The position numbers and the translations under genes are program-made. The notes beneath the pieces are model-generated. The model did not search any database and was not told where the DNA came from. It saw nothing but the letters and a program-made list of their open reading frames with translations. A stretch of 64,000 nt of DNA. It comes from CAZRGV01 sp964599655 (GTDB lineage: Bacteria > Planctomycetota > Planctomycetia > Isosphaerales > Isosphaeraceae). Where the stretch lies: the NCBI GenBank assembly GCA_964599655.1, contig CAZRGV010000002.1:110226-174225 (forward strand), in the 5' to 3' direction. Every line of letters begins with the position of its first letter. Position 1 is the first letter of the stretch. Positions 52,518 through 62,569 of the stretch are shown here, piece by piece.

Positions 52518-53768
52518 TTACTTGCCTCGAGGGCCGAGGCGGCCCAGAAGCTCTCGCCAGGTGGCGCGGTTTTCCTGGTCGATCTGGTTGACGCGGTTGA
52601 TCAGCCAGGCGGCGGCCGCTTCGGGGTTCTCTGGCGGAGTGGCGGGGGCGATTCGCAAGGGTGGGACCTTGGGCGGTTCCGGTCTCTTGGGGGCATCACT
52701 GGGTCCGAACCGGCGGCGGACCTCGTCTCGGAGCGAGGAAAGCTCGCGGTGCAGCGACTCGACTTTTTCCAGGTGTTTGCCCAGCACGGTCGAGTTCTCG
52801 TCCCTCATTTGGCGGAGAACCTGGACGACGTCGCTCTGAAACTCAGCCTGGCGGCGGAGCATTTCCCCTTGCGTGGCCTGGAGCACTCCCATCATCCAGG
52901 CCAGGACCTGCCCTTGTGCCTCGGCCGGAACGAGGTCGGGAGGTAGGCTTGGCAGCAGTTCGGCCGGGTACGATGGAGCGACCGACGGCGCTGAGGCCTC
53001 GACGCGGGCTGGTACCGACGTCGACGCCGTGGCGGGCCAGCCGCTTGCTGGCGGCTCGATCCGGCACTCGAAACGGGCCGAGCCGATGGTCAGGACATCG
53101 CCGTCGTGCAGAGGGGCAGGGCCTCGCAAGGGTCGGCCGTTGAGCCAGGTGGTCCGTCCCGCCAGGTCGACGACGTAGGCCGCGGTTCTGGCCCGCACCA
53201 GCACGCACTGAATTCTCGCCGCCGAGGGCTCCTCAACCTGCACGCCGCACGATGACGAACGACCCAGGAAGACCAGCTCCGAGTTGAGCACCAAGGGACT
53301 CGGGGGATCCTGGCTCGGGTAGAGGGTCACACGGGTCAGCGAGTCGTCGCGACAGTCAGCCAGGGGATCGTCGCGAATTGTTGCCTCGGGATCGGCATCG
53401 GTCTCGGAGACCTGCAGGCCGATCAGCTCGATCCGGCGGCCGGCGACTTCGAGCCACTGGCCCGGCCGGAGCCAGGCCGCCGAGAGCCCCCGTTCGCCGA
53501 TCCTCGTGCCGCTCCGGCTTGCCAGGTCGACCGCGAAGAGGCCGCGGCGGTCCAGGTGCAGGTACACGTGCCGGCCGCTGACGGTCCGGTCATCGATCAG
53601 GATGTTCGCCCCGGCTCCCCGGCCGATCACGCCGTAGGGCTGCTGGATCTCGATGACGCGCTGCCAGTTCGAGCCGATCCCGTTGACGCGCAACGTGAAA
53701 CGACCGCTCGCCCAGAGCCGAGCCGGGGCAGGGGAGCCAGAGCCGGAGGCAGGCGGATCGGTCGCCAT
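52518..53768 (-). CDS. Double FHA-domain protein with coiled coil
   Basis: The 416-aa product has an N-terminal FHA domain (about residues 25-112: VIGRGAGANILIDD, TVSGRHVYL, SRSGTRIGE) that keeps the Arg, Ser and His of the phosphothreonine pocket. A second FHA-like domain is at about 160-235 (FLGRSSSCGVQVEE, LNGRPL). It is more degenerate (ARIQC in place of SRxH). A Pro/Ala-rich linker and a coiled coil (about 285-345, RQAEFQSDVVQVLRQM, EKVESLHRELSSL) follow. It is cytoplasmic, with no membrane segment. It lies next to the plasmid origin and far from the other FHA gene at 9.5 kb. The partner kinase is not in the window. Confidence 0.85.
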   Translation of the reverse strand: MATDPPASGSGSPAPARLWASGRFTLRVNGIGSNWQRVIEIQQPYGVIGRGAGANILIDDRTVSGRHVYLHLDRRGLFAVDLASRSGTRIGERGLSAAWLRPGQWLEVAGRRIELIGLQVSETDADPEATIRDDPLADCRDDSLTRVTLYPSQDPPSPLVLNSELVFLGRSSSCGVQVEEPSAARIQCVLVRARTAAYVVDLAGRTTWLNGRPLRGPAPLHDGDVLTIGSARFECRIEPPASGWPATASTSVPARVEASAPSVAPSYPAELLPSLPPDLVPAEAQGQVLAWMMGVLQATQGEMLRRQAEFQSDVVQVLRQMRDENSTVLGKHLEKVESLHRELSSLRDEVRRRFGPSDAPKRPEPPKVPPLRIAPATPPENPEAAAAWLINRVNQIDQENRATWRELLGRLGPRGK

Positions 53769-54212
53769 GGAGCGTCGTGAGGAGAGTGGAATCGGAACCG
53801 TTGACGGTGACGAGCGCCAGGACCTTGGGTGCGAATTCGTGGAGGGCGTTCAATCTCACTTTATCCGTTTTGCCCTGGAATTTGTAGACGACCAAGTACG
53901 TGATTCCCCGGCCGTTCCTGAAACGCGGCCCGCCGGGCCGCCACTGAACGTTGGCGAACGCTCCGACGCCGCTTCGATTGCGGTGCCTCCCCTCGGTTCC
54001 AGGCGACTTCGGAGCCGGAACGGGCGACTCGGAATCGTACGGCCCGATCGGAGCGAGGAACCCGTCTCGGCGGACCACGATCCAGAAATCGTGTTCATCG
54101 AAACCTGTCGGAAGGTGACAGATCCGTCGGTTCCGTTCCAGTATAATCGCTCCTCGATCATCGATTAGAAGTTCGATCAAGAATGATCTTGTGTGAAAAC
54201 AGGAGTCCGTCA
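53769..54212 (-). other. Intergenic region with possible degenerate frame
   Basis: The minus strand is open from about 54291 into the FHA gene. It contains protein-like sequence (IELLIDDRGAIILERN, HDFWIVVRRDGF) at about 54020-54180. That frame would overlap the FHA gene by about 180 bp and read through its 5' end, so it is more likely the remnant of a lost gene than a working one. Promoters for the divergent FHA and GT39 genes must also lie here. Confidence 0.25.
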
Positions 54213-55505
54213 ATGACTCGAGGGCGACGCCTCTGGTGGACGCTAGCGGTCCTGGTGGTTCTGGGATCGACCCTTCGCGCCGGCCTGGCAATGCGCCTCG
54301 GGCTGAACACGCCGCCCGAGCCCGGGTCCGACGCCAAGGAGTACGACACCTACGCCTGGAACGTCGCGCAGGGCCGGGGCTATCGCGGCCTCAGCCCCGA
54401 CGTCGTCGACCAGGATCACCTGACCGCCTACCGGCCCCCCGGCCCCTCTTTGGTCTTGGCGGGACTCTACCGGGTCTTCGGCCATCGCTACGACGTGGTT
54501 CGGATCAGCAACTGTCTGATGTCGGCGGCCACGATTCTGCTGGTCTTCGGCATCGGCCGCCGCTGCTTCAACGACAAGGTCGGCCTGCTAGCCGCCGCCG
54601 TCTACACGGTCTGGCCGCTTTCCCTCATCTACGCGATCCAGATCGCTTCCGAGCCGCTCGGGACCTTGCTGTTCCTCGGGTTTCTGCTCGCTTGCCTGCG
54701 ATTCGCCGAGCGCCCGACCTGGGGCCGCGCTGCCGTCGCCGGCATCCTGCTGGGACTGGCCATCCTGACCCGTCCCAACCCCGTCTTCATGATCCCCTTG
54801 ACCGGCCTCTGGGCTCTCTGGCAGTTCCGTCGCGATCGCAGGGCCCTGCTCAAGGGGCTGGCCATTCCGGTCCTGGCAATCGCCACCATGGTCCCCTGGT
54901 GGGTCCGCAACTACCAGGTCTTCCACACCTTCATCCCCCTCTCGACCATGGGGGGATCGGGCCTGCTCCAGGGGAACAACCGGATCGTCGCCACCGACCC
55001 CGACTACCACGGCTACTCGATCTGGGATACGCAAATCCCCGAATATGCCGACGCGTTGAAGTCGGCGGGTGACGAGGTCGAGCGCGACCGCCGGGCCAAG
55101 CAGTTCGCCATTCAGTGGCTCAAGGACAACCCCGACAAGTGGTTCTCCCTGGCCGTCGCCAAGCTGGTCCGTGGTTGGACCCCGTTTCTCCAGCCCAGTT
55201 CGCCGAGGCTCTATCGCCTGGGGACCCTTCTCTCCTGGGGACCGGTGCTTGTCCTCTTCCTGATCGCCGTCGTCCCGACCCTCGTCGGCTTCCTCCGGTC
55301 GGGGCACCCCGGCTGGCTGATCCACCTGGCGATCGCCAGCAGCCTGATCATCAACCTCATGTTCTGGGGCGAGACCCGCTATCGCCACTCCATCGAGCCG
55401 CTCTGCATCCTCCTCGCGGCCCAGGCCGTGGTCTTCGCCCTGACCGGCTTGGGATTCGGGCTGGAGGGCGTCGTCGCCATGGGAGGTTCCCCTTCGAAAG
55501 ATTGA
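54213..55505 (+). CDS. GT39-family (ArnT/PMT-like) membrane glycosyltransferase
   Basis: The start is the ATG at 54213 (AGGAG upstream), directly before the first membrane segment. The 430-aa polytopic product has the GT-C type layout. After the first helix comes a periplasmic loop with PGSDAKEYDTYA (catalytic Asp/Glu region). AYRPPGPSLVLAGLYR and about ten hydrophobic segments follow, then a large loop with GSGLLQGNNR and GETRYRHSIEPL. Such enzymes use polyprenyl-phosphate sugars to modify glycans or proteins outside the membrane. It is divergent from the FHA gene. Confidence 0.87.
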   Translation: MTRGRRLWWTLAVLVVLGSTLRAGLAMRLGLNTPPEPGSDAKEYDTYAWNVAQGRGYRGLSPDVVDQDHLTAYRPPGPSLVLAGLYRVFGHRYDVVRISNCLMSAATILLVFGIGRRCFNDKVGLLAAAVYTVWPLSLIYAIQIASEPLGTLLFLGFLLACLRFAERPTWGRAAVAGILLGLAILTRPNPVFMIPLTGLWALWQFRRDRRALLKGLAIPVLAIATMVPWWVRNYQVFHTFIPLSTMGGSGLLQGNNRIVATDPDYHGYSIWDTQIPEYADALKSAGDEVERDRRAKQFAIQWLKDNPDKWFSLAVAKLVRGWTPFLQPSSPRLYRLGTLLSWGPVLVLFLIAVVPTLVGFLRSGHPGWLIHLAIASSLIINLMFWGETRYRHSIEPLCILLAAQAVVFALTGLGFGLEGVVAMGGSPSKD

Positions 55506-55986
55506 CGCGTGTTCGGTCAGGGGCGCACTTCACGGTCCACTACCCGCGGCCCGACACCGAGCCATCCTAAGGGTGCGATGCTACCGCTAGGTTCCGCAGC
55601 CACGGCAAGGGAAGTCGCCGCCATCGCGCGTCAGGCCACTGCGGCAGTCACGGTCGCGAAGTCACGTCTCAACCTCATCACGGATACTCCCATCGGAGGT
55701 AGGTAGAGGGGGTATTTAGGACTAGAATCTTCTCATGTAGTTTGAATTTTATGTGTGTGAGCCAAGAGGATAGTCATCCATTTCAAGAAATATTGGAAAG
55801 GCCGGATTTCGAGGAGATGGGCCTCGGCGATTCTCTTTTGTGGGTTCTCGATCCCATCGCCGCCAACCCGAACAGGATCAGCGTCGATCGGGTGCACCTT
55901 CTTGCGCGGAAGACGCGACTCGGAACCAACGGTCACAACCAACCTTTGGCTTTTATCGGCTTGCGATCCCAGGGCCGACACGGCGC
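55506..55986. other. Intergenic spacer
   Basis: This 481-bp gap lies between the convergent GT39 and GT2 genes. The only open frames (for example 55742-56047, plus strand) lack a ribosome binding site, and that one overlaps the GT2 gene antisense. Nothing supportable is seen. Confidence 0.3.
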
Positions 55987-57195
55987 TCAGCGCGCCTTCG
56001 ACGCCTCGTGCGACATGCCCAGCATACTCAGGAAGAAGCTGCCGTAGATCGTCTGCACGCCGAGCACCATCGCCGTGAAGCCCCAGAGCGCCACCCGCAG
56101 CGTCTTCTCCAGCTCGAGCGGGCCGTAGCCGACCGACCACCAGCGGTAGACCAGCCAGGCGTTCAGGCCAAAGCCGAGCGCCAGCGATGCCAGGCCCGCC
56201 AGGAGGCCCCGCTCCAGGTTCATGATCCGGAAGGCTCGGTCCGTGAACGCGTCCGGCGGCAGCAGGCCGCTCAGCCAGCCGTGAATCTTGGCGAACGCTC
56301 CCAGCCAGGCGGTCTGGAAGCCCACGATCAACAGCAAGGCCCCCAGCAGCATCGTGTGCACGTCGAGCTCAACTCCGCCGACATGCCTCGGGCCGGGCGT
56401 CAGCCAGGCCATCAGGCCCAGGCCGGAGAGCATCAGCAGGGCCGAGGGGATCAGGTAGAGCCACCTCGGGCAGAGGATCAGCAGAAACCGAAGGTGCCGC
56501 CAGCCGTCCCGGAAGCTCCGCAAGTGCGGCGGCCGGTCCCGGCCGTCCGGGTGCAGGACCACCGGCACCTCGGCGATCCGCTGCTTGTTTACGCACGCCT
56601 TGACCACCATCTCGCTGGCGAACTCCATCCCCGAGCAGCTCAGGCCGAGCCGGTCGTACGATTCCTTGCGGAACGCGCGGAGCCCGCAGTGCGCATCGCC
56701 GATCGGGCTGCGATAGAACAGGTTCAAGATGCTCGTCAGCACCGGGTTGCCGATCCACCTGTGGTGCCAGGGCATCGCGCCCGGCAAGATCCCGCCGCGG
56801 AACCGGTTGCCCATCACCAGCTCGTACCCTTCCCGCAACGGCTTCAAGAATGGTTCCAGGGCCGTGAAGTCGTACGAGTCGTCGGCATCGCCCATGATCA
56901 CGTAACGGCCCTTCGCCGAGGCGATTCCCGCCTGCAACGCACTGCCGTAGCCACGACGCTCCACCTTCACCACACGCGCCCCGTGCGCCTCGGCAATCTC
57001 GCAAGATCCGTCGTTGCTGCCGTTGTCGGCCACGATCACCTCGCCCCGAACTCCCAGCGCCTTCAGGGTTCGCACCGCCTTGTCGACGCAAACACCGACC
57101 GTCCGAGCCTCGTTCAGGCAGGGCATTACCACGGAGACTTCAAGATCCTCGGCAGCCTCGTCGAGAACCGGCGGCGGGACGACTTGGACTTCCAT
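55987..57195 (-). CDS. GT2 family polyprenyl-phosphate glycosyltransferase with membrane domain
   Basis: The start is the ATG at 57195, chosen because the GT-A domain begins close after it; upstream in-frame codons to 57420 look non-coding. The 402-aa product starts with VSVVMPCLNEARTVG and has GDADDSYDF (the DxD metal site), then GLRAFRKESYDRL. These are typical of dolichol/undecaprenyl-phosphate mannose or glucose synthases. Four to five C-terminal membrane segments (about residues 230-385) anchor it. It probably supplies lipid-linked sugar to the GT39 enzymes encoded on either side. It is followed, upstream on the same strand, by the YfhO-like gene. Confidence 0.9.
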   Translation of the reverse strand: MEVQVVPPPVLDEAAEDLEVSVVMPCLNEARTVGVCVDKAVRTLKALGVRGEVIVADNGSNDGSCEIAEAHGARVVKVERRGYGSALQAGIASAKGRYVIMGDADDSYDFTALEPFLKPLREGYELVMGNRFRGGILPGAMPWHHRWIGNPVLTSILNLFYRSPIGDAHCGLRAFRKESYDRLGLSCSGMEFASEMVVKACVNKQRIAEVPVVLHPDGRDRPPHLRSFRDGWRHLRFLLILCPRWLYLIPSALLMLSGLGLMAWLTPGPRHVGGVELDVHTMLLGALLLIVGFQTAWLGAFAKIHGWLSGLLPPDAFTDRAFRIMNLERGLLAGLASLALGFGLNAWLVYRWWSVGYGPLELEKTLRVALWGFTAMVLGVQTIYGSFFLSMLGMSHEASKAR

Positions 57196-57497
57196 CGGGG
57201 GGCCTCGCGGAATCAACCAGGAATGGCACAATCGCGAACCGACGATCAGGATCGTCACGTTGGCGCACCGTTCGGGCGGCACCGATTGCAACGGATCGAC
57301 ACCGATTGTATCGGAAGGAAACACGAGGCAACAAGCCATACCATGCATCGACCACGTCGGACGTTGCCCGCGCGCAACGGTTCCGTCGCTCCGCCACAAC
57401 GTCACGGCCAAAAAATCCACACAGATTGAGTACCGCCGACATTCGTGCTCAACGGAGGAGAAACGTAGTAAATATCTTGTAATTCTTATATATGCAC

Positions 57498-60400
57498 CTA
57501 ATCTGACTCCAGTTTTCCCGAAGTCGACCCTGCTTGGTTCGGCTCTTCCAGAACCTTCTGGTGTCCGCTACGGATTGCCCAGATCACCAGCATTATGAGC
57601 GTACCCAGTCCGAGCAGGGTAAGGGCCATTCCAATGCGAAACGACACGGGGTTGTAACAGAAGATCAGCTGATGCGTACCCGCAGGAAGTACAACGCCAC
57701 GCATTGCCCGGTTGGTCCGGAGGATCTCCGCGGGGCGACCGTCGACGGTCACGGTCCAGCCCGGATAATACATGTCTGAGATCACGACGAGACCCGGTGA
57801 GCGGAGCCGGGCGGTCAGCTCGATGCGCTGAGGGTCGTCGTGGGTGACGGACACGGTCTCGGTCGGGTCGGGCTCGGCCCCGGAGAGAAACCGGCCGATC
57901 TCAATGGGCCGATCGGTCTCGACCCAGGCGATGCTATGGGGATCATGGACTGTCCTGCCCGGGAGGCGCCAGAATTCGTCATTCTGGTAGAGAATCTCTT
58001 GCATGATCATGCTGCGGTCGGCGATCTTCAGCCCGTGAATCTTCGGGAGGAGACGCGCCTGGTGCACGATCCACGCGCGAGGGAAGGCCGCCTCGTTACG
58101 GAGGATGCGGAAGTCCTCGGTCTTTTCCCAATGGGCCCGCCGCTCCGGCCCGTCCGGGCCGTCAAAGGCGCCGGGCGGAGGGTAAAGGAACGTCGAGCGC
58201 GGAACGATCGATGCGTAGCCCCGCACCGGGTTGGACCAGACGAGGCGTGCCGGGACGATGAAGTAGCGGGTGTTCCAAAGGTCGAAACCCCGTCGCGGGT
58301 AGTACCAGACTTTTTGCCCCGGCTTCAGGTCGTTCGCACGGGCGATTTCCGCGTCGGGGAGTAGCGCCCAGGGGAGAAAGAACAGGCCGTAGTCGAGGGG
58401 CTCGATCGTGTCGAGGTAGAAGGTGGACGCAATTCCCAGCGGAAGCTGGTAATTGGGACGAAGCGAGTTACGTTCCCATCGCGTGATGGATTCAAAATCG
58501 CGGGGAGTTTCTGTTCCGGCCCAACCCGACGGCCACCAGCGGCCGACTCGCTCGACGCGGAACGGGCCCGGCGACGGGTTCAACCGTTCCGCCTCCTGAA
58601 TAATCGCAAGGGCGCGTGGTGTGCCCTCGAACGCCGTTTGCGGAACCGTGACCACGTGATCCCCGTTCGCCAGCCCGAGGTCGAGCATCATTCCCACGAG
58701 GGCCATCGCGCCGGCCAGCGCCGGGCGCCTCGACGCGGCTAGTGCCAGGCCGAGGGCCATCGCCGCGACCACGGCCCCGTGGCTGAGCGCCGCGCGGAGG
58801 TCGGCGATCGCTCGGGCTACATCCAGCGGTTCGTCGGATGCCCCGGGCGTCGCGGTCAGGTGGTTGAAGGCGGCTCGCAACGCATCGGACACGACCCACG
58901 ACCCTCCAAATGCGGTCACGCTCAGGGCCAGCACCAACGCGGAGAGAACCACGGCGCGGCGAGAGCGGCCAGCGACAAGGCGGTCCCATCCCAGGCCCGC
59001 GAGCCCAGCCACGCTCAGCGCGGAGAATACCAGCAACTTCGGCGGATACCGGAACGACCGGAAGCCAGGCAGAGCCGACGCCAGGAACCAGTAAACACCG
59101 CCGTCACCGTCTCGCAGAGATCCGTCGTTGCGGACCTGCCAGCTAAAAGGAGGCTCAATCGGCCCGAGCACGGAATTCCAGCCCGGCACGCAACGCGCCC
59201 ACAGCAAAGGGCTGGCGTAGTAACCAAGAGCCGCCAGCAGGCTCACGACCGCGACCGCACTGAGCCACGCTCGCCAGGGTGGTCCACCGCGAAATCCGAC
59301 CGCCGCTGCGGCGAAGACGGCCGTCAATCCCCCAAGGTAAACCGATGGCATCCAGAGCCGGCTGTTCGGTTTCGGCGGCAGGGCATTGATCCAGGATCGG
59401 TAGCCGCCTTCGAGCCGGCCGAAGACACCCGGCCAGATCGCGTCGAGGAGCTGAAGCGGATGGGTGCTGTACGGGTAGATGTCGTGGAATCCTTCCGACT
59501 CGGCCGCGCGAAAGCTCATGCCGGTGTACTCGAGGATCGGCAGGAGCTGCGCGCCGGTGATCGCCAGCGCGAGAACCGCCGAGCCAACCAGGCCGGCGGT
59601 GGTTACCAGAATCCCACTCGGGTCCCGACCCCGCCGCCACCGCCGGACGAGGATCGCGGCGACAATGACCCAGGCCGCGGCGACGAGAGATTCCTTGGGC
59701 GGCTTGAGGAACGATGCCCTTCCTAGAACAAGCGCTTCCTTGTGGATCGCTTGGGCTGACCACCAGGAAAGCCCGAGAAGCCCGACGTAAGCCACACTCA
59801 AGCCGATCGCCAGCCAGCGGAGGACGCGACCAAGCCTCGAAGGAGGCCGGGACGCGGCGAGCCCGATCGCATAACCGCCGGCGCAGACCACCGTCAAGTA
59901 GGCCGCCTCGGGATCGCCGCCAAGCACCTGAAGTGCCAGTACCAGGCTCAAAGCCGGCAACCCCAAACGCTGCCGGCACCGGACCCAGCGATCGGCCGCG
60001 AGAAACCCGAGCGGCGCCCAGGCCGCGCCAACCAGGAAAATCATGTTGCTGGTCTGGCTCAGAACCGGCACGCCGAAGGCATAAGCCAGGGCTCCGAGGA
60101 CTGACCCGATCCCCGAAATCCTCCACCCGCGGAGCAAGACCCACATCGCGGCAAAGGCCAGGGCGACGTGGCCCACGAGATAGGCGCGCACGGCCCAGGG
60201 ATGCGGCAGGACGAAGAACAGGAGCTTGCCAGGGTAGAGCACCGCCGCCGTGGGATTACCCAGCAGTGGTGTTCCCGCGCTCGCCTCCGGCGCCCAGAGC
60301 GGCCAGCGCCCGGCATTCCACTCCTGCTGGATCCGCTCCAGAAGCGGATAGTAATAGTGGCCCGCGTCCTGAAAGGCAAACTGACGGTCCTGAAACAAGA

Positions 60401-60518
60401 CCGGGCGGAAGACAGCGAGGAGAAGCGCGGTGAGGCACGCGATCGCCAAGCTCGACGGCCCCATTCGTCGCATCCAATAACTATCTCGTGCGTTGGCCAC
60501 GGAGCGTTCGGTCCTCAT
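57498..60518 (-). CDS. YfhO-like large polytopic membrane protein
   Basis: The 1,006-aa product has about a dozen membrane segments in its first 600 residues, a large periplasmic domain (about 630-960) and a last helix (about 968-990). The opening DAGHYYYPLLERIQQEWNAGRWPLWAPEASAGTPLLGNP is diagnostic of YfhO/GT-C type proteins when read in its two halves (DxxxYYYP and WxPxxxxGxPLLxNP). The end (YYPGWTVTVDGRPAEI...VVLPAGTHQLIF) is also typical. These proteins are linked to glycosylation of lipoteichoic acid or surface glycans in other phyla. It lies in the minus-strand group with GT2 and GT39 genes. Confidence 0.88.
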   Translation of the reverse strand: MRTERSVANARDSYWMRRMGPSSLAIACLTALLLAVFRPVLFQDRQFAFQDAGHYYYPLLERIQQEWNAGRWPLWAPEASAGTPLLGNPTAAVLYPGKLLFFVLPHPWAVRAYLVGHVALAFAAMWVLLRGWRISGIGSVLGALAYAFGVPVLSQTSNMIFLVGAAWAPLGFLAADRWVRCRQRLGLPALSLVLALQVLGGDPEAAYLTVVCAGGYAIGLAASRPPSRLGRVLRWLAIGLSVAYVGLLGLSWWSAQAIHKEALVLGRASFLKPPKESLVAAAWVIVAAILVRRWRRGRDPSGILVTTAGLVGSAVLALAITGAQLLPILEYTGMSFRAAESEGFHDIYPYSTHPLQLLDAIWPGVFGRLEGGYRSWINALPPKPNSRLWMPSVYLGGLTAVFAAAAVGFRGGPPWRAWLSAVAVVSLLAALGYYASPLLWARCVPGWNSVLGPIEPPFSWQVRNDGSLRDGDGGVYWFLASALPGFRSFRYPPKLLVFSALSVAGLAGLGWDRLVAGRSRRAVVLSALVLALSVTAFGGSWVVSDALRAAFNHLTATPGASDEPLDVARAIADLRAALSHGAVVAAMALGLALAASRRPALAGAMALVGMMLDLGLANGDHVVTVPQTAFEGTPRALAIIQEAERLNPSPGPFRVERVGRWWPSGWAGTETPRDFESITRWERNSLRPNYQLPLGIASTFYLDTIEPLDYGLFFLPWALLPDAEIARANDLKPGQKVWYYPRRGFDLWNTRYFIVPARLVWSNPVRGYASIVPRSTFLYPPPGAFDGPDGPERRAHWEKTEDFRILRNEAAFPRAWIVHQARLLPKIHGLKIADRSMIMQEILYQNDEFWRLPGRTVHDPHSIAWVETDRPIEIGRFLSGAEPDPTETVSVTHDDPQRIELTARLRSPGLVVISDMYYPGWTVTVDGRPAEILRTNRAMRGVVLPAGTHQLIFCYNPVSFRIGMALTLLGLGTLIMLVIWAIRSGHQKVLEEPNQAGSTSGKLESD

Positions 60519-60715
60519 CGCGGAGTCAGGTCCTGGCGTACGCGCCTTATGTCCTAGTTATCTAAAATGTTTATATAACATATAATTGTTGTGTGATAAT
60601 AAGTTTATTGCAATAATGATTTTACAAGATTTTCGCATATCTCGCATTGAATATTCTCCCTGATGACGATCCGGTTGCCGTGGTGGGCCTGTTCCGTCCG
60701 GAGGGCGCCTGCTCC
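60519..60715. promoter_or_regulatory. AT-rich promoter region of YfhO-like gene
   Basis: This 197-bp spacer contains a strongly AT-rich segment (60555-60640) with the near-palindrome ATGTTTATATAACAT. It is the likely promoter region for the minus-strand YfhO-like gene. Confidence 0.4.
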
Positions 60716-62569
60716 TCACCGGGACGCTGGAGCGGACGGAGTGTGGAGACTCGGCGGCGGCGCGGCTTGGTCCGGGGAATGTTGTTTACGGATCCGATTG
60801 GCCGCGACCGCTTCCTCTCCGTCAAAGATGGCGATGAGAGGCACGTCAGGCGCCACGTCGAGCGTTTTCACGAAAGCGGGCCGCGAATGATCGAGCAGGA
60901 ACTGTCCCAGTGTGCCAGGAGGGTAGAGCAAGTGGCCCGGACGGTTCATCACGACGAACCAACGCGGTCCTTGGCCGACGGGGGTCAGAGGAGAGGCACG
61001 GAGCAGACCCCAGTGGTGCAGATACTCGAAAGTCACGGCGGGGAGGTCAAATCCTACCGAGTCACTGGGTTCGGTATGTGTATTGAGCCACTCCCGCACG
61101 TCGGGGGTCACGGCTTCCCAGTAATAGGTCGGCTCCATACCCGCGCGGGCCGCTCCCGATAGACCATTAATGGTCATATTATAATAAGATAATTGCAATG
61201 GGTGGAAGCGCCACGTGCTCCACGACCCGGCACCAACCACGACGGTCAGGACCGTGGCGGTCAGGATCCGGGCGATTCCAGGACGGGCGACGCGGTTCAA
61301 CCATGATCCGATCGTCTCGAGCCCGATGCCAGCAAGGCAGGCCAGGAAGACGAAGGCCGCGAGGAACTGCCGGGCTCCGTCGTGCCCTGGGGCGTTCGGC
61401 AAGGCGCGCAGCACCATGAAGAATCCCCAGCAGATCAGGAAAAGCGTTCCGGCCCGATCGCGCGAACGGCCCGCGAGCACCCGCCCAATCCCCAGCAGGC
61501 CCACGACCAGGGTTGCCGGCGGGACCACGATTGCCGTCCACACCAGCGTGTTATACCAGGGCAGCGAAAAGCGATAGAGCCGGCCCAGGAACATGGTGGG
61601 GATGGGCCTGAGCTGTTCCCTCGTCAGGTTCGACTTGAGAAAGATGTGGACCCCGTGGATCGGCTCGGCCCACCACGGCGGGTTCAGGGCGTAAACGACC
61701 ATCGCCGCCACAGCGCTCCCGACCAGCAGGGTTCGAAGGCCTCGGCGATCCCGGTAGAAGACCACCCAGGCTGCTAGCGGGACCGGAATGAGCCAGCCGG
61801 TGAACTTGGTGGCCATCGCGCAGCCCCAGGCTATGCCAAAGGCGATGGTCCAAGTCCACGGCCGGTCCCGGGCCTCCATCGGTGGATCGACTGCCTTCAA
61901 GAACCCGGCGACCGAGAGGAACCAAAGGCAGAGCGTCGGCACATCGTAAGACGCCAGGTGCGCGTGGGCGAAGACGCGAGGCATCGTGATCAGGCCAAGG
62001 GCCGCCAGGAAACCGGCGGCCCGGCCGTAGCGCCGGGCCATCAGTCGATAGACCACGCCGACTGTCAGGGCGAACAGCGCCGCGGGACCGAACCGGTACG
62101 CGGCCGGTGGTGGCAACGCGTGTCGGGTCACCACCCACCCCGCCAGACCGAGCAAGGCATAAAAAGGTGGATGTCCGTTCGGTTCCTCACGGGCAAATTG
62201 CCAGTAGAACCGCAAGGACTCCCGACTCCACGGCGAGGCAACATCTGGCCCCGCGCGCCGCAGGTACTCCGAGCGACGTTCCAGCTTCGACATGATCGGC
62301 GACCAGGCTCGGTACGCTTTCGAAGGGTCGCCAACAACACGAGAGAACCACTCCCGGAGCCGCTCCTCGCGCTCGACGGTGAATCCCTCGTCCCAGGCCA
62401 TTCCATAATCTTCGAGTGTCGCGGCGAGCAGGACCATCGTGCCAAGGATGAGGAAGGCGGTGAGCATCGCATCGGCTCGGTGCGCAAGGAACGCACGGCG
62501 GCTTCCCTGCGCCCTGCTTGAGGCTTCCGAGCGATGTCCTCCTTCGGACGAGGATCCCACCACGCTCAC
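60716..62569 (-). CDS. GT39-family membrane glycosyltransferase
   Basis: The end is certain; the start is not. A GTG at 62569 gives 617 aa, with basic residues (RRAFLAHR) before the first membrane segment. An ATG at 62467 would start in that segment, and the frame stays open to 62773. The protein is polytopic with the GT-C signature after the first helix (YGMAWDEGF, the acidic catalytic loop). NGHPPFYALLGLAGW, RFGPAALFALTVGVVYRLMARR and PRVFAHAHLASYDVPTLCLWFLS follow, matching PMT/ArnT-type transferases. The C-terminal soluble part contains YYWEAVTPDVREWL. It closes a group of four glycan-assembly genes at 54.2-62.6 kb. Confidence 0.83.
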   Translation of the reverse strand: MSVVGSSSEGGHRSEASSRAQGSRRAFLAHRADAMLTAFLILGTMVLLAATLEDYGMAWDEGFTVEREERLREWFSRVVGDPSKAYRAWSPIMSKLERRSEYLRRAGPDVASPWSRESLRFYWQFAREEPNGHPPFYALLGLAGWVVTRHALPPPAAYRFGPAALFALTVGVVYRLMARRYGRAAGFLAALGLITMPRVFAHAHLASYDVPTLCLWFLSVAGFLKAVDPPMEARDRPWTWTIAFGIAWGCAMATKFTGWLIPVPLAAWVVFYRDRRGLRTLLVGSAVAAMVVYALNPPWWAEPIHGVHIFLKSNLTREQLRPIPTMFLGRLYRFSLPWYNTLVWTAIVVPPATLVVGLLGIGRVLAGRSRDRAGTLFLICWGFFMVLRALPNAPGHDGARQFLAAFVFLACLAGIGLETIGSWLNRVARPGIARILTATVLTVVVGAGSWSTWRFHPLQLSYYNMTINGLSGAARAGMEPTYYWEAVTPDVREWLNTHTEPSDSVGFDLPAVTFEYLHHWGLLRASPLTPVGQGPRWFVVMNRPGHLLYPPGTLGQFLLDHSRPAFVKTLDVAPDVPLIAIFDGEEAVAANRIRKQHSPDQAAPPPSLHTPSAPASR

